Assembly: GCF_001316245.1 (NCBI RefSeq)
Contig: NZ_BBDM01000008.1
Span: 1-64,000, forward strand
From: Vulcanisaeta sp. JCM 14467
Lineage (GTDB): Archaea > Thermoproteota > Thermoprotei > Thermoproteales > Thermocladiaceae
Length of the DNA: 64,000 nt
Direction: 5' to 3'
The notes under the pieces: generated by a model
The model's database searches: none
What the model was told of the DNA's origin: nothing
What the model saw: the letters and a program-made list of their open reading frames with translations, nothing else
In this document: piece by piece, positions 28,886-39,776 of the stretch
How positions within the stretch are numbered: the first letter of the stretch is position 1
Layout: each line of letters begins with the position of its first letter
Program-made: the position numbers and the translations under genes

Positions 28886-29836
28886 ATGAGTGTAAAAGCC
28901 ACAATAGCTGTTCACGGCGGCGCCGGTAGCCTAGGTTACTTCATCAATGAGGAACATAGGCGAAGGTACTTAAATGGTTTAGTAAATGCCGTGAACGCAG
29001 GTCTTGAAGTGGCAAAGAAGGGCAATGCCCTTGACATGGTTGTTGAAGCCGTCACGTCCATGGAACTTGACGGTTCTTACGATGCTGGTAGGGGATCGGT
29101 GTTGAATTTGTATGGTGAGGTTGAGCAGGATGCCGGTGTCATGTGGGGTAGAGACTTAAGTGTTGGTGCCGTTGCGTCCGTTAAGCACGTAATAAATACG
29201 ATAAGGCTTGCCAGGCTTGTGATGGAGAAGACAGATCACGTATTAATAACTGGGGAGGGCGCTGAGGAGCTGGCCAAGCAGTTTGGGCTTTGGGTTCCAT
29301 CCACGGAGCTAATAAATGAACCTAAAATTAATAGGTATAAGTCTTTGATTAGGAATTTGCGTTCACGGTACGAGAAAAACGTAGACCTCGCTAGGAAATT
29401 GGGCTTACTAGGCACCGTTGGTGCGGTGGCGCTTGATAGAGATGGTAACCTAGCTGCTGCAACGTCCACGGGCGGTGTAGTACTTAAATGGCCTGGCAGG
29501 GTGGGTGACTCACCAATCCCCGGCGCTGGTTACTGGGCTGAGAATGGCGTATGTGCCGTGTCGGCTACGGGCATTGGGGAGTTCATAATCAGGGCCATGG
29601 CGTCATTCAGGGTAGCTACGCTGGTTAAGAGCGGCATCGGAATCAGTGATGCTGTTAGGCAGGTTGTTGATTACGTCACTAAGTTGTTTGGCCCAGGTAA
29701 TATTGGGTTAATCGCAATTGACAGCTCTGGTAATGTGGCTTCAGCATTCAATACGGAGGTCATGGGTAGGGCATGGGGTAGGGAAGGCATGAATAAGGTG
29801 ATTGTGGCACACTTTCCAAGTGACCCATTCCCATAA
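28886..29836 (+). CDS. Isoaspartyl peptidase/L-asparaginase (Ntn hydrolase)
   Basis: 316 residues, intact. The opening IAVHGGAGSLGY and the autocleavage site GLLGTVGAVALDRDGNLAAAT are diagnostic of plant-type asparaginases: the Thr in GTVGAVA becomes the N-terminal nucleophile after self-cleavage into two subunits. STGGVVLKWPGRVGDSP binds the substrate. It cleaves L-asparagine or isoaspartyl dipeptides in the cytoplasm. It converges with the deaminase gene, leaving 9 bases. Confidence 0.88.
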   Translation: MSVKATIAVHGGAGSLGYFINEEHRRRYLNGLVNAVNAGLEVAKKGNALDMVVEAVTSMELDGSYDAGRGSVLNLYGEVEQDAGVMWGRDLSVGAVASVKHVINTIRLARLVMEKTDHVLITGEGAEELAKQFGLWVPSTELINEPKINRYKSLIRNLRSRYEKNVDLARKLGLLGTVGAVALDRDGNLAAATSTGGVVLKWPGRVGDSPIPGAGYWAENGVCAVSATGIGEFIIRAMASFRVATLVKSGIGISDAVRQVVDYVTKLFGPGNIGLIAIDSSGNVASAFNTEVMGRAWGREGMNKVIVAHFPSDPFP

Positions 29837-29845
29837 GCCAAACTG

Positions 29846-31127
29846 CTACAGGAACTTCCTAATAAAATCATTGAGTCTTTCTCCAATCTCCCTCGCCCGC
29901 TCTCTAAATACCCAATAATCCCTGGACTTATCGTACACGATCCTACCATTGACAATCACCATATCCACGTCAGAGCCATCTGCGGAATAAACAATGTTAG
30001 ATAGAAGATTATCACCCTAATTGGTTGAAGCCTTGGACTACCTAAGTCAAGCAATACTAAATCAGCCACACAACCACTGCCTACGCAACCACCATTAAGC
30101 CCCAATAGCCTATAGCCGTTTATGGTGGCGGCCTTAAACGCGTGCAGTGCCTTAATACTCACGTCCCAGTACGAGTGCCTCTGGAGTAGTACTGCCATCT
30201 TCATCTCCCTAAACATGTCGAGGGAATTATTACTGGCCGGCCCATCAGTGCCCAGCGTCACTATAACACCCATATCCATCAACTCCCTCATTGGAAAGTG
30301 ACCTGCCGTGGCTAGCTTCATATTCGATGTCGGTGCATGGGTCACCCTGGCATTCACCCTCGCTATTATGCCCAACTCCCAATTAGTGACCCAGCCCAGG
30401 TGAATGAGTTGTGACTTACTCGACACCAGGCCAAGCGAGTTTAAGTACTCCACTGGAACATGCCATACCTCCTCTTTGATTCGTAAACCTCATCCCTAGT
30501 CTCGGACACGTGGACCTGGATCGGTAGGTCAAGCTCATTACTCAAGTCCCTAGCCCTTAACAGCGTGTCCCTACTGACAGCGTAGATACTGTGGACATTA
30601 ATCAATGGTCTAACCAATTGTGACTTACCATAAGTACTCACGAAATTCCTTAATTCATTCTCAACGCATGAGGGTTTCCTTAGCGTGTCTATGAATGTAG
30701 ACCCCAGGGCAGCCCTCAACCCGTACTTCAACGCCACGTCTGCCGTCACGTCAGGATAATGATACATATCGATGAAAGCAGTTGTACCACTCATAATCAT
30801 TTCAATTATGGATAACTCACTGCCGAGGGCTATCACGTCCCTGGTTAACTCACGCTCAACACTCCACATTTTATTAAGCCATGTCATTAACTCCGCATCA
30901 TCATAGAATCCCCTCAATAGGGACATTGGCGTATGTGTATGGGCATTAACAAGCCCTGGAATTACCACGTGGCCCGAGCAATCAATTTTCTCAAACCCAC
31001 CCATGGTTATAGTACCAACGCCCGTTATCAATCCATCACTAATTGCTATGTCCACGTTCCTAAGCACCTTAGGTTCATCGTTAATCCACGTTAACACAAA
31101 GTCACAATTTTTAAGTAGATAATCCAT
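29846..31127 (-). CDS. Amidohydrolase, MTA/SAH deaminase-like (frameshifted)
   Basis: Metal-dependent deaminase of the adenosine/5-methylthioadenosine/S-adenosylhomocysteine group. Metal ligands are in [17 protein letters not shown], the HVSET strand, [10 protein letters not shown] and [11 protein letters not shown]. The C-terminal beta part, in a third frame, reads [19 protein letters not shown] and [10 protein letters not shown] before the stop at 29846. Breaks near 30450 and 30010. ATG 31127 is preferred to the in-frame TTG at 31133. It follows the Dph6-like gene by about 16 bases, so they may be cotranscribed. Confidence 0.82.
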
Positions 31128-31143
31128 GGGCAATTCCTGGTTG

Positions 31144-31844
31144 TTACGCCTTATCTAAAACCTTTGGTTCCAGGTGTACGGCCTTAATTACGTAAATCCA
31201 CGAGTATTGATCCAACCTTTTAACCTCACCATCATCAATAACAATCCTATACCTAAATAATGGCGCATCAACAACGAAAGTCTCACCCTCACCACCCTCC
31301 AACGCCGGATTAAAGCCATACTTAGCGGCTGATTTTATCAACTCCTCAATATCGCTGAGCATCAATACCCTACCCAATAACCTGGGGCTAATACCATGGT
31401 GCTTATTGACGTCAATACGAACCTAAACCCCTGCCTATACAAATCCCTCAGGTAAGTGACCTGATCCTTCCTCCACAGTGGCGAATATACCCTGAGACCA
31501 ACCTCATGGGCTATTATGTTAATCATCATCCTCTGGTAATCAGACAGTAGGGCTCCAGTCACAATGCCAGTAACGCCAAACCTCCCCTTAACATCGGCAA
31601 ATGCTCTCCTCAAGTCCTCAAGTTCAACATCCTTAACACCGTTAGTCTCATAAATAACCTGCTCAATATCCAACGCCTCGGCCTGATACCTCGTCCACTC
31701 AACGTTTGGATAGTGAAACATCCAGGAGTCAGAGCGATGAGGCTTAAGTGTTAGTAGGCAGACAACGTCAAATCCCTTGAGTACAGCCCAGTGAAGGGCG
31801 TACGTGGAGTCCTTACCGCCTGAAAACAATGAACAAACCCTCAT
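31144..31844 (-). CDS. ATP-pyrophosphatase, diphthine-ammonia ligase family (Dph6-like; frameshifted)
   Basis: N-type PP-loop enzyme: the ATP-binding motif SGGKDST is at residues 8-14, followed by GIVTGALLSDYQRMMI, typical of the MJ0570/Dph6 group. Dph6 performs the last amidation of diphthamide on elongation factor 2. A break near 31380 separates the last third (GISPRLLGRVLMLSD; then PALEGGEGETFVVDAP, the family's conserved end motif). Rebuilt length is about 233 residues. The diphthamide role is known for the family and inferred here. Confidence 0.8.
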
Positions 31845-32033
31845 TATTAATACACAGTCAATCCACGCCTTAAAACACTAAGGCCATAAATCAGTACAAG
31901 TCCTTTAGATAGCATCCTCAAAGATAATATAGAAAGGAAGGAAAGAAAAAAAAGTATTAATCACTTTTACATGGCTATTTTTAACTCTTTTTAAATAAAA
32001 GTACTCCCATTATGTTGCTGTTTAACTGCTGGA

Positions 32034-33021
32034 TCACGTAATCGATATGGCTTGTGCTGCCTGTATGTATGGGTTCTTTAGCAGGGCGTTAAAGCCTGGC
32101 TGTCGAATGCGCTCGTGTAGTTGGTTAGGCTTGCCGTGAATGATACGTTAAAGTTCGCGATGGCTGGCACGAGTGTTTGGTTGCTGTATGGCTCCAGTAT
32201 TGTGAAGGAGAGGACTGCTGCGCCTTGGATAGACGTGGCGTAGCCGCTCTCCAGTAGACAGAGGTTGGTGATGCTAATGCTTAGTGTGGCATTCACGAGG
32301 TTCCTAGTGGCGTTGGCCGGTAATATACTCTTGAACTGGCTAGTGAGTGGTAAGACAACCGGTTCCTTCGTGGCGAAGCAGTACGTGGTCTGCCCATTCC
32401 ACGTGCTATTACCAATATACGTCAGATTCTCAATAACCCCGTTCCATAGGTAATTAACATAAGCCGTTACATTACTTAACTCACTCATTGGCGTGCACCC
32501 TAGGCAGATGTGTAGCCAGGCGGCACGGTGGTGTTCGTAAACCTCGCCATTGCTGGGGAGACCGCAGCACATAGTGATGTTGTGTTCGTGAACATGGCAA
32601 GTCCAATGGGGACTTGCGTGGTGTTCCTTGTGGGGAACAACACCGTGACTGTAGCCGGCCCCGAGATAAGGAGCTTAAGGCCCGTGACGTTCGAGTACGA
32701 TACCTCAATACCACTTGAGTTAATGACCGCAAACGGCATGGCCATGTAGAACCCACTTGATGTTGCATTTAAAGTGATGCTCACATTCATTGCCATCCAC
32801 ACAGTGTACTGACCCTTGAGTAGGGCCAGTGAGTTGTTTAGAGCCACCTCCTGCGGTGGCGGGGGTGGTGGCGTTGGCTTGCTCGTCGTCACATTAGTCC
32901 TCAGCGGCGGAGTTGACTTGGTCACGTGTGGTCTTAGTAGCCCTGGCATTAGAAAACCCGCAAGGGCTGCTACGACTATCACTATCACCACCACGCCTAT
33001 TATCAGGCCTTTACTCACCAT
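32034..33021 (-). CDS. Membrane-anchored, glycosylation-site-rich extracellular protein (frameshifted)
   Basis: An N-terminal membrane helix (about residues 4-27 after ATG 33021) is followed by a Thr/Pro-rich linker with six prolines in a row and a beta-rich domain with many Asn-X-Ser/Thr sites. Breaks near 32515 and 32093; the last frame ends FNALLKNPYIQAAQAISIT at 32034. Probably a surface protein. No family recognised. The spacer 31845-32033 is AT-rich, and I see nothing else in it. Confidence 0.6.
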
Positions 33022-33045
33022 AGCATGAAGCGCGTATGACATGTT

Positions 33046-33054
33046 ATTTATAAA
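33046..33054 (-). promoter_or_regulatory. TATA-like box of the surface-protein gene
   Basis: Reads TTTATAAAT on the minus strand, 25-33 bases before ATG 33021; it argues for that start over the upstream ATG at 33042. Confidence 0.5.
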
Positions 33055-33298
33055 CTAATCGTTAAAGATACAGAAAAGATGTGTGAAAAATGTATAAGTT
33101 GGAGGTGAGGAATTTTAAGATAAAGATTGTTGTTATGTGGCCGAGGCCATGACCATGATGGTTAAAAACTCTCTAATGCCGCTGGTGTGTCGTCAGCAGG
33201 GTCTTGAAAAGTTCTTCGTTAGGAGCTTAATTATGAGGTGAGGATTTCGTAAGCCGTAAATAGTAATGTTTTTAATTCACTGGCTGGCGAGTGACCTG

Positions 33299-33539
33299 AT
33301 GAGTGGCGAAGGTGAGGAGTGGCAATTTCCAGAGGATTGGGAATACTCAGGTGGAGTACCAGAGAGACTACTGAAGATTAGGCTAAGTGCCCATACTGCG
33401 GTCATGTGTTTGAGGTTGAGATGGGTGAGTCCTGGTACAACATGGCATATCAATAACCTGCCCCAAGTGCGGTAAACAATTCTCAGTAAGCATGTACGGA
33501 GAGGTAATCGGTGAGGTTAAGAAGACTGCGAAGAAGTGA
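33299..33539 (+). CDS. Small double zinc-ribbon protein (frameshifted)
   Basis: Three frames join into about 80 residues: SGEGEEWQFPEDWEYSGGV, then KCPYCGHVFEVEMGESWYN after a break near 33395, then ITCPKCGKQFSVSMYGEV after a break near 33455. The two CPxCG pairs form a zinc ribbon. Start ATG 33299 after a TTTTTAATT box. Function unknown. The spacer 33055-33267 has no gene that I can support. Confidence 0.5.
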
Positions 33540-33576
33540 CATTAAAAATAATAAGTAGCCACGCCTCATAACGTCA

Positions 33577-34011
33577 ATGAACAACGCCAAGTGCATCGAG
33601 GACCTACTGAACGCCTTAATGACATTCTACTCGGTAGTTTCCATAGAACATTATATGATACTCCTACTGATAATTAAGTCAAGGAGCACTGAGGGTGTTT
33701 ATGACCAAATATTAAACGTGGTTAGGGATCACTTGGATAAGGAGAGTAGAATGCTTAACAACTTATTAAGACTAAGAAACTGCCTAAGCGAAGATACGAC
33801 AACCATAATTAACGACTTCGCCAAGAATGTTCAGGATGGAATTGCGATGATTAATGACCCAGAGTTCATAAGCGTTTATATCAACGATTTCATGTCGGCA
33901 GTGAGGACTCTTGCTAGGTATATTTTATCCCATGAGGAGTTATTATCGAAGATTATCAATTCATTGCAGGAATACGTTCGGAAATACATGAATGATTTTA
34001 CCCAGTATTAA
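33577..34011 (+). CDS. Hypothetical all-helical protein
   Basis: 144 residues, intact, predicted mostly helical, no membrane segment. The sequence could be a four-helix bundle of the ferritin-like or hemerythrin-like kind, but the usual ligand motifs are not visible. The start follows a TTAAAAATAA stretch by about 30 bases. It converges with mdh (12 bases between stops). Confidence 0.5.
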   Translation: MNNAKCIEDLLNALMTFYSVVSIEHYMILLLIIKSRSTEGVYDQILNVVRDHLDKESRMLNNLLRLRNCLSEDTTTIINDFAKNVQDGIAMINDPEFISVYINDFMSAVRTLARYILSHEELLSKIINSLQEYVRKYMNDFTQY

Positions 34012-34023
34012 GTCAACACTTAA

Positions 34024-34952
34024 TTACGATAGGAACTGCGCAGGTACGGTCGCCAGGTTCTTCTTGATTGCCTCAATACTCGCCAGGAACTTCTTTCTCT
34101 GCTCCTCATTCAGGTTCAACTCAATTATCTTCTCAACACCACTCTTACCAAGCACCACAGGAACCTCTGCAAAGACATCCCTCACGCCGTACTCGCCGTC
34201 CAGGTATACCGATGCTTCGAAGACCCTCTTCCTATCCTTCTTTATGGAATCAACCATTAGCGCCAATCCCGCAGCTGGACCCCAGTTACTGCTGAAGCCC
34301 CTTAGGTTCGTTATCTCAGCACCTGCCTGGACTGTCTTCTTCACAATCTCATCATACTGCTCCTTTGTTATGAACTCAGTGAGCGGCTTACCATACACGA
34401 AGGATGCCTCGGGTACCGGGTACATGTTCTCACCATGTTGCCCAAGGACGACCGGTATTATTGACTCGGGAGCAATACCAATGAGCTGTGATGCGTAGTA
34501 TGCCATTCTCTGCGAGTCGAGGACGCCGCTGAACCCTATGACCCTATTCCTTGGGAAGCCCAGCTTCTTGTAGAGCACGTAGACCATTGCATCGAGCGGA
34601 TTTGTCGTGATTATGACTATTGAGTTGGGTGCGTACTTCTTGATCTGCTCAGCTATTGAAGCAACTATTTCGGCATTCTTACCCGCTAACTCTTCCCTGG
34701 TCATTCCAGCTTTCTAGCCAAACCCGCCGTGACTATTACCAAGTCGCTACCCTCCATATCCTTATAGTCATTACTGCCCTTGTACCTGACAGACTTACCG
34801 AGTATGGCCGCTGCATGGTTAAGGTCCAGGGCCTCTCCCTGAGGCAAGTTCTTTATTACATCTATGAGGACTATCTCATTATCAACTTCGAAGAACATTA
34901 GGAAGGCAGCCGTAGTTGCGCCGACACGCCCACTACCTATTATCGTGATCAC
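34024..34952 (-). CDS. mdh: Malate dehydrogenase, LDH-like type (frameshifted)
   Basis: Oxidises malate with NAD(P) in the citric acid cycle. The cofactor motif is IIGSGRVGATTA. The substrate-loop arginine is in GLARKAGMTREELAG, the Arg of NPLDAMVYV...RNRVIGFSG follows, and the catalytic His is in VVLGQHGENMYP. The break near 34705 lies exactly in ARKAGMT; one added G (AAGGCTGG) restores it. Start GTG 34952 is chosen because a TTAAAAAA box lies about 30 bases upstream and the earlier ATG would precede transcription. Confidence 0.88.
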
Positions 34953-35100
34953 CCTAACCCACCCATTATTGGCATTACTATTGCATTTTTTAACTTTAAT
35001 CCATTTCACAATGTATCATTATTAATGCGTATTGCTTAAATTCGTGACTTCAATTTATGATAAGATGCGGCTGATTCATGTATTACTCACATCTTTACAT

Positions 35101-36168
<1,068 letters not shown>

Positions 36169-36293
36169 CACGCTTACCTAGGCTTAATGCTTATAAAACC
36201 ATCTACGTAGTTGTCATTTGCCTACGGGTAATTATTATCGTTAAGCTAGATAGGTTTATAAATAAGTCCACGTGACACTGCTGGTGATTAATT

Positions 36294-36773
36294 ATGGCAG
36301 TGTCTAATGAGCAAGCAATGAACGCCGCCAATAATGAGGAGAGTGAGGAACCGATATTTAAGACGAACCTACCCAGTGATAAGGTTAAGGAGTTAATAGA
36401 GATACTACGTAACGTCTACGACCCTGAGATACCAATAAATGTTTATGATCTAGGTCTCATTTATGAAATAACGATAGACAATGATAAGGTTGTCCACGTA
36501 AAAATGACCCTAACGGCAGTAGGCTGCCCATTATCTGAGAGTCTCGGCTATCAAGTTGGCGCAGCTATTCAGCAGGCAATTCCTGATGCTAAGGACATAG
36601 AGATTGACGTGGTCTTCGACCCTCCCTGGACACCCCTAAAAATGACTAGGCTTGGCCGTGAAATGTTTAAGGCACTCTACGGTTATGACATTGTGGAGCA
36701 GTGGCTAAGGACGCAGAATGAACAAAGTGCTCAAGCTAATGAGGGCGGGCAGGGAACCAGTGGAAGCCAATGA
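36294..36773 (+). CDS. MIP18/PaaD-like iron-sulfur assembly factor (DUF59)
   Basis: 159 residues, intact. The DUF59 core VYDPEIPINVYDLGLIYEI and LTAVGCPLSE, with its conserved cysteine, is present, followed by DVVFDPPWTPLKMT. Such proteins help deliver Fe-S clusters to target enzymes. The Gln/Gly/Asn-rich tail is not part of the domain. A TTTATAAATAAG box lies about 40 bases upstream of the start. Confidence 0.85.
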   Translation: MAVSNEQAMNAANNEESEEPIFKTNLPSDKVKELIEILRNVYDPEIPINVYDLGLIYEITIDNDKVVHVKMTLTAVGCPLSESLGYQVGAAIQQAIPDAKDIEIDVVFDPPWTPLKMTRLGREMFKALYGYDIVEQWLRTQNEQSAQANEGGQGTSGSQ

Positions 36774-36793
36774 TTTAATTTCATTGTCTACTT

Positions 36794-36990
36794 CTAAAAC
36801 ACGGTGTATGATGGTCCAGCGAGCCTAGCGGTGAAGCTGACAGGCACGTCAACGCTCATTTAGATCTGGATTAAATTAACCTGCAGGTACCAATGACCTG
36901 AACCCATGAAGCCCAGCACAATAATGCCAAATCCCTCAATACAATCCTCTAAATGAGACCATAACTCACGAATCGACAAAGCCTAAGCTA
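36794..36990 (-). pseudogene. Remnant of a minus-strand gene (C-terminal part?)
   Basis: One minus-strand frame reads SHLEDCIEGFGIIVLG, GSGHWYLQVNLIQI, an in-frame TAA, then SVDVPVSFTARLAGPSYTVF and a stop at 36794. It looks like the beta-rich end of a protein that no longer has a start. It lies just left of the PaREP2-like copy and may be the distal half of a gene whose other half is at 39047-39304. The family is unknown. Confidence 0.3.
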
Positions 36991-37435
36991 AGCCTTGACG
37001 TTTGAGACATTCCCCATTCACGGTTATTTTCTTGACCAACCAAGCCCTATCGCTAACCTTGATGGGCTGTATCATTTCGTTGATTATTGTTAGTGGGTCG
37101 TAGTCACGGCTAAGCACAATGCACCGCCCCTCTTTAGGCATTCCCTCGCCGCCCTTATTTCGGCCGGTTCATCATCAGCAAGGATGAAGTCTAAGCCCAA
37201 CTCCCTGAGCCACTTAATCCTCGACTCGGAGATGGCCCTGTGCTTTGGCTTCGAGTAGTCAATTACGAAGATAATGCTCGGCTTTAGGTGGCCGTAGTCA
37301 ATGGCAAGCCTAACATTGGCGAGGAAGTCCCTCGCTCGTGATTGCATACGTCACGTGGTACCTCGGCTTGAGTAAGTCATTGCTCAATGCCCCAACCTGC
37401 CTAACAACCTTAGCATCCTTATTAAGCACATCCAT
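36983..37435 (-). CDS. PaREP2-like N-terminal module, inverted relative to its body (frameshifted)
   Basis: Minus-strand frames read MDVLNKDAKVVRQVGAL, then SRARDFLANVRLAIDYGHLK, VIDYSKPKHRAISESRIKWL and, after another break near 37090, VLSRDYDPLTIINEMIQ to a stop at 36983. The central part is clearly similar to plus-strand sequence at 58940-59090 (FLVNVRLAIDY, VDYSKPEHRAIAESRVEWL), which there leads straight into the body of the same element. Here it points away from the body at 37502. Breaks near 37345 and 37090. Function unknown. Confidence 0.5.
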
Positions 37436-37442
37436 GTGTTTT

Positions 37443-39046
37443 TGATTGGTCTTAGGGCACGGGTAGTGCCTTATTAATTCGGTTGGGATTTCCGCATTGG
37501 TATGTCTGGTGCTCTGGGTTGGCTTGATAAATTCAGCGTGGATTCGCTGAAATCCAACCACTTCTGCACTGGTGTTAAACGCGGTAGGGAGTATCGATGT
37601 GGCGGTGAGGCTGATGAGGGTGCGAAGAGCAAGGCCGTTGAGTTGCTTGTTGAGGCCGTTGGGCGAATGCGACGCTGGAGGGTTTGGGACGTGTGGTGGG
37701 TTGAGGAGGTAATGGATGAGTGGTTGGAGAAGCGCGATAGGTTGGAGGTGCAATTGCGAGGTAAGTACGTTGATGAGGTCGTCAACGCAATCACGGGACT
37801 CGTTAACGAATTCATCAATTACAATGAGGAGTTCCTAAATTACTGGCATGATGATGGCGGTGAAGCCAAGAAGTTAGTTGATGATCTGCTGAATGGTAGG
37901 GCCGAGGCCATTATCTGGGAGAGCGAGAAGGGCGTAAGCGTGTATAGAGAGTACATAACGTTGGAGGCGCATAGGACGAGAAATGGCATAGTGGTTCAGC
38001 TGGTGCTTAATGACCTTGAGGGCATAACCATTGAGGCGCCGGACATATTTAAGAAAGTGATGAGTGAGAGGGAGTATAGGAAGTTCGTTAATGACGTGCT
38101 AGAGGCGCTGAAAGGCGGCTTTGAGGAGGCTGATGGAACTATTGAGGGAGGTAAGGCTGCCATGGGCACGACGCAGATATGGCAAGTCGTTGTTTGGGCG
38201 TTGCTTTATCCAGGTGAGAATTACATGCATATAACGACGTTAATGTCAATGAGGGTGGCGTGACGGTGGCTTATTTCTTGAGGTCCAGCCATGACCAGCT
38301 TAAGGGCAAAATTCTTAGTGATGCCGAGAAACTTAGCGAGAAAGAGCTCCTAGCCTTCATGTTTACTGCAATACTTGGTGATGGGTGGGCGGGTATTGTG
38401 AAGCCTATAATTAATGGCCGTGCCTACGATGAGGCTGTGGTTAAAATCACGATGTCAGATGAGGAGTTTAAGGGGTGGGAGCCGTTGTTGGAGAGGTTGA
38501 TGAGTATAGGTTTTAACTGGAGGCCGGAACCAGTCAGTGATGGTGTGGTTGACGTGAGATTCTACGGAAGCAACGCCATTGACCTGGCCAGGTCGATGAT
38601 CAGCGTCTTACCGCCAATTTTGCGCGACATCATGGACGCGTTATCATTCGAGAAGTGGAACAACCTAAGGAGGATTGCAGAGATGGAGATGAAGTTCAGG
38701 AGGGGTGAGATGCAGGTAAACGTGGCCGGTTACGGATTCACAGTAAAGGTTCATGATAGTACTATTGTGTTGGAGCATAGGGCTAGGGATGGTGTTGAGA
38801 CTGATGAAGTTATTAATGCGCTGAAAGCCAATTACGGCGATGAGTTTCACACCTACGTTAATAAGGGCGGTAAATACCTGATCATCGTAATACCCATGTA
38901 CGTGTTTGAAAGGTATGAAGACATCAAGGCGCAGGTCGTTAAAGTGCTCTGTGAGAAGCTCGAGAAGGTGAAAGACGAGAAAAAGAAACAAACCATAATC
39001 AAGCACCTGACGAGACTGACGGCACCCACAGAGGGGGCGGCCGCGG
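37443..39046 (+). mobile_element. PaREP2-like element, copy 1 body
   Basis: Similarity to the copy at 58609-60696 begins near 37443 and ends at the shared terminus CCGCGG at 39041-39046. The left end is unclear because the N-terminal module just upstream is inverted. The flanks carry minus-strand gene debris, which suggests insertion into a gene followed by rearrangement. Confidence 0.5.
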
Positions 39047-39081
39047 CTTATTTGAATAACTATGAGGGAGATGGTGCTTAG
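37502..39081 (+). CDS. PaREP2-like element protein, copy 1 (frameshifted)
   Basis: About 520 residues in two frames, joined near 38235 (NDVNVNEGGVTVAYFLRSS). It matches the 533-residue protein at 59157-60758 along its whole length: CTGVKRGREYRCGGEAD, MGTTQIWQVVVWALLYPG, then LLAFMFTAILGDGWAG, RFYGSNAIDLARSMI and the end TEGAAAA. The ILGDG segment resembles a LAGLIDADG-type motif. I believe the family is PaREP2b of Pyrobaculum and relatives; that name is from memory and not verified. The shared part ends at 39046 (CCGCGG), and the frame runs on into flanking DNA. Confidence 0.6.
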
Positions 39082-39304
39082 GGGCAATGAACCTGTCGAG
39101 GATTACTGGGGAGTTGATTGGCATAGTTATCAACGCACGGCCTGCGTGGGTGCGGTTACGATCATCAACGGAAGGACTCACGAGGGCGTTGATCACCCTG
39201 TCACCCGTTTGTGGCAGGGACAGCACGATAACTTCGCGAGTGCCCGTGGCGTAGTCATACTTGAGGTATAGGTCAACGACGACATCAAAGTCATCATTAC
39301 TCAG
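39047..39304 (-). pseudogene. Gene fragment abutting the element's right end
   Basis: A minus-strand frame without a clear start reads YLSNDDFDVVVDLYLKYDY, GTREVIVLSLPQTGD, NALVSPSVDDRNRTHAGR and ALITMPINSPVILDRF, and then meets the element terminus at 39046. Its composition is that of a real protein. It may be the proximal half of the gene whose end lies at 36794-36990. Family unknown. Confidence 0.35.
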
Positions 39305-39339
39305 GTAAAGGTTTAAAAGGTATATTTAGAATAGAAAAT

Positions 39340-39759
39340 GTGCTAACATCGACAAATAACATTTCGTCGAGAAAAGCAATAACAGAGCAGGTACAGCGAA
39401 AACTTAATGAGATTTTGGAATCAAGTGACCTAATAAAATTCGTTGCCCTAGTAACCATGGACGGGTTCACAATAGCTTCTGGAATGAAGGATAATGTCAA
39501 TATTAACCCAAAGTGGTTGGGCGCGTTGATAGTATCCTCAATAAAGAACCTTGAACTCAACTTAAGAAAGGCGTTGAGTGAGGCGAATTTATCGGAGTTG
39601 GTTATATCGCTTGGGCAGGACTTGTTAATCGTGAAGTCTATTGGTAAGTTGGCGTTAATAATGATTGTCGATAAATCACTGGATATGAATGTTATAATGT
39701 ATGAGATTGAGGAGGGTTTAAACGACTTATCTACTGACTTAGGGCTGGAGAAGAAATGA
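39340..39759 (+). CDS. Roadblock/LC7 domain protein
   Basis: 139 residues. The pattern FVALVTMDGFTIASGMKD ... LGALIVSSIKNLEL ... LLIVKSIGKLALIMIVD follows the roadblock/LC7 fold, a small alpha/beta domain that partners with Ras-like GTPases. No GTPase is adjacent. The start is GTG 39340, after TTTAAAAGG and TATATTTA boxes in the preceding 30 bases. Confidence 0.65.
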   Translation: MLTSTNNISSRKAITEQVQRKLNEILESSDLIKFVALVTMDGFTIASGMKDNVNINPKWLGALIVSSIKNLELNLRKALSEANLSELVISLGQDLLIVKSIGKLALIMIVDKSLDMNVIMYEIEEGLNDLSTDLGLEKK

Positions 39760-39776
39760 TCCTAATTAATAAATAA

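Noticed and set aside
31845-32033. Hidden small gene or RNA in the AT-rich spacer
   Set aside because: Poly-A rich, no stable stems, and no frame with protein-like composition.
37310-37753. 147-residue minus-strand frame across the start of element copy 1
   Set aside because: Most of it is the shadow of the plus-strand element protein; only its last 40 residues belong to the inverted module, which is listed separately.
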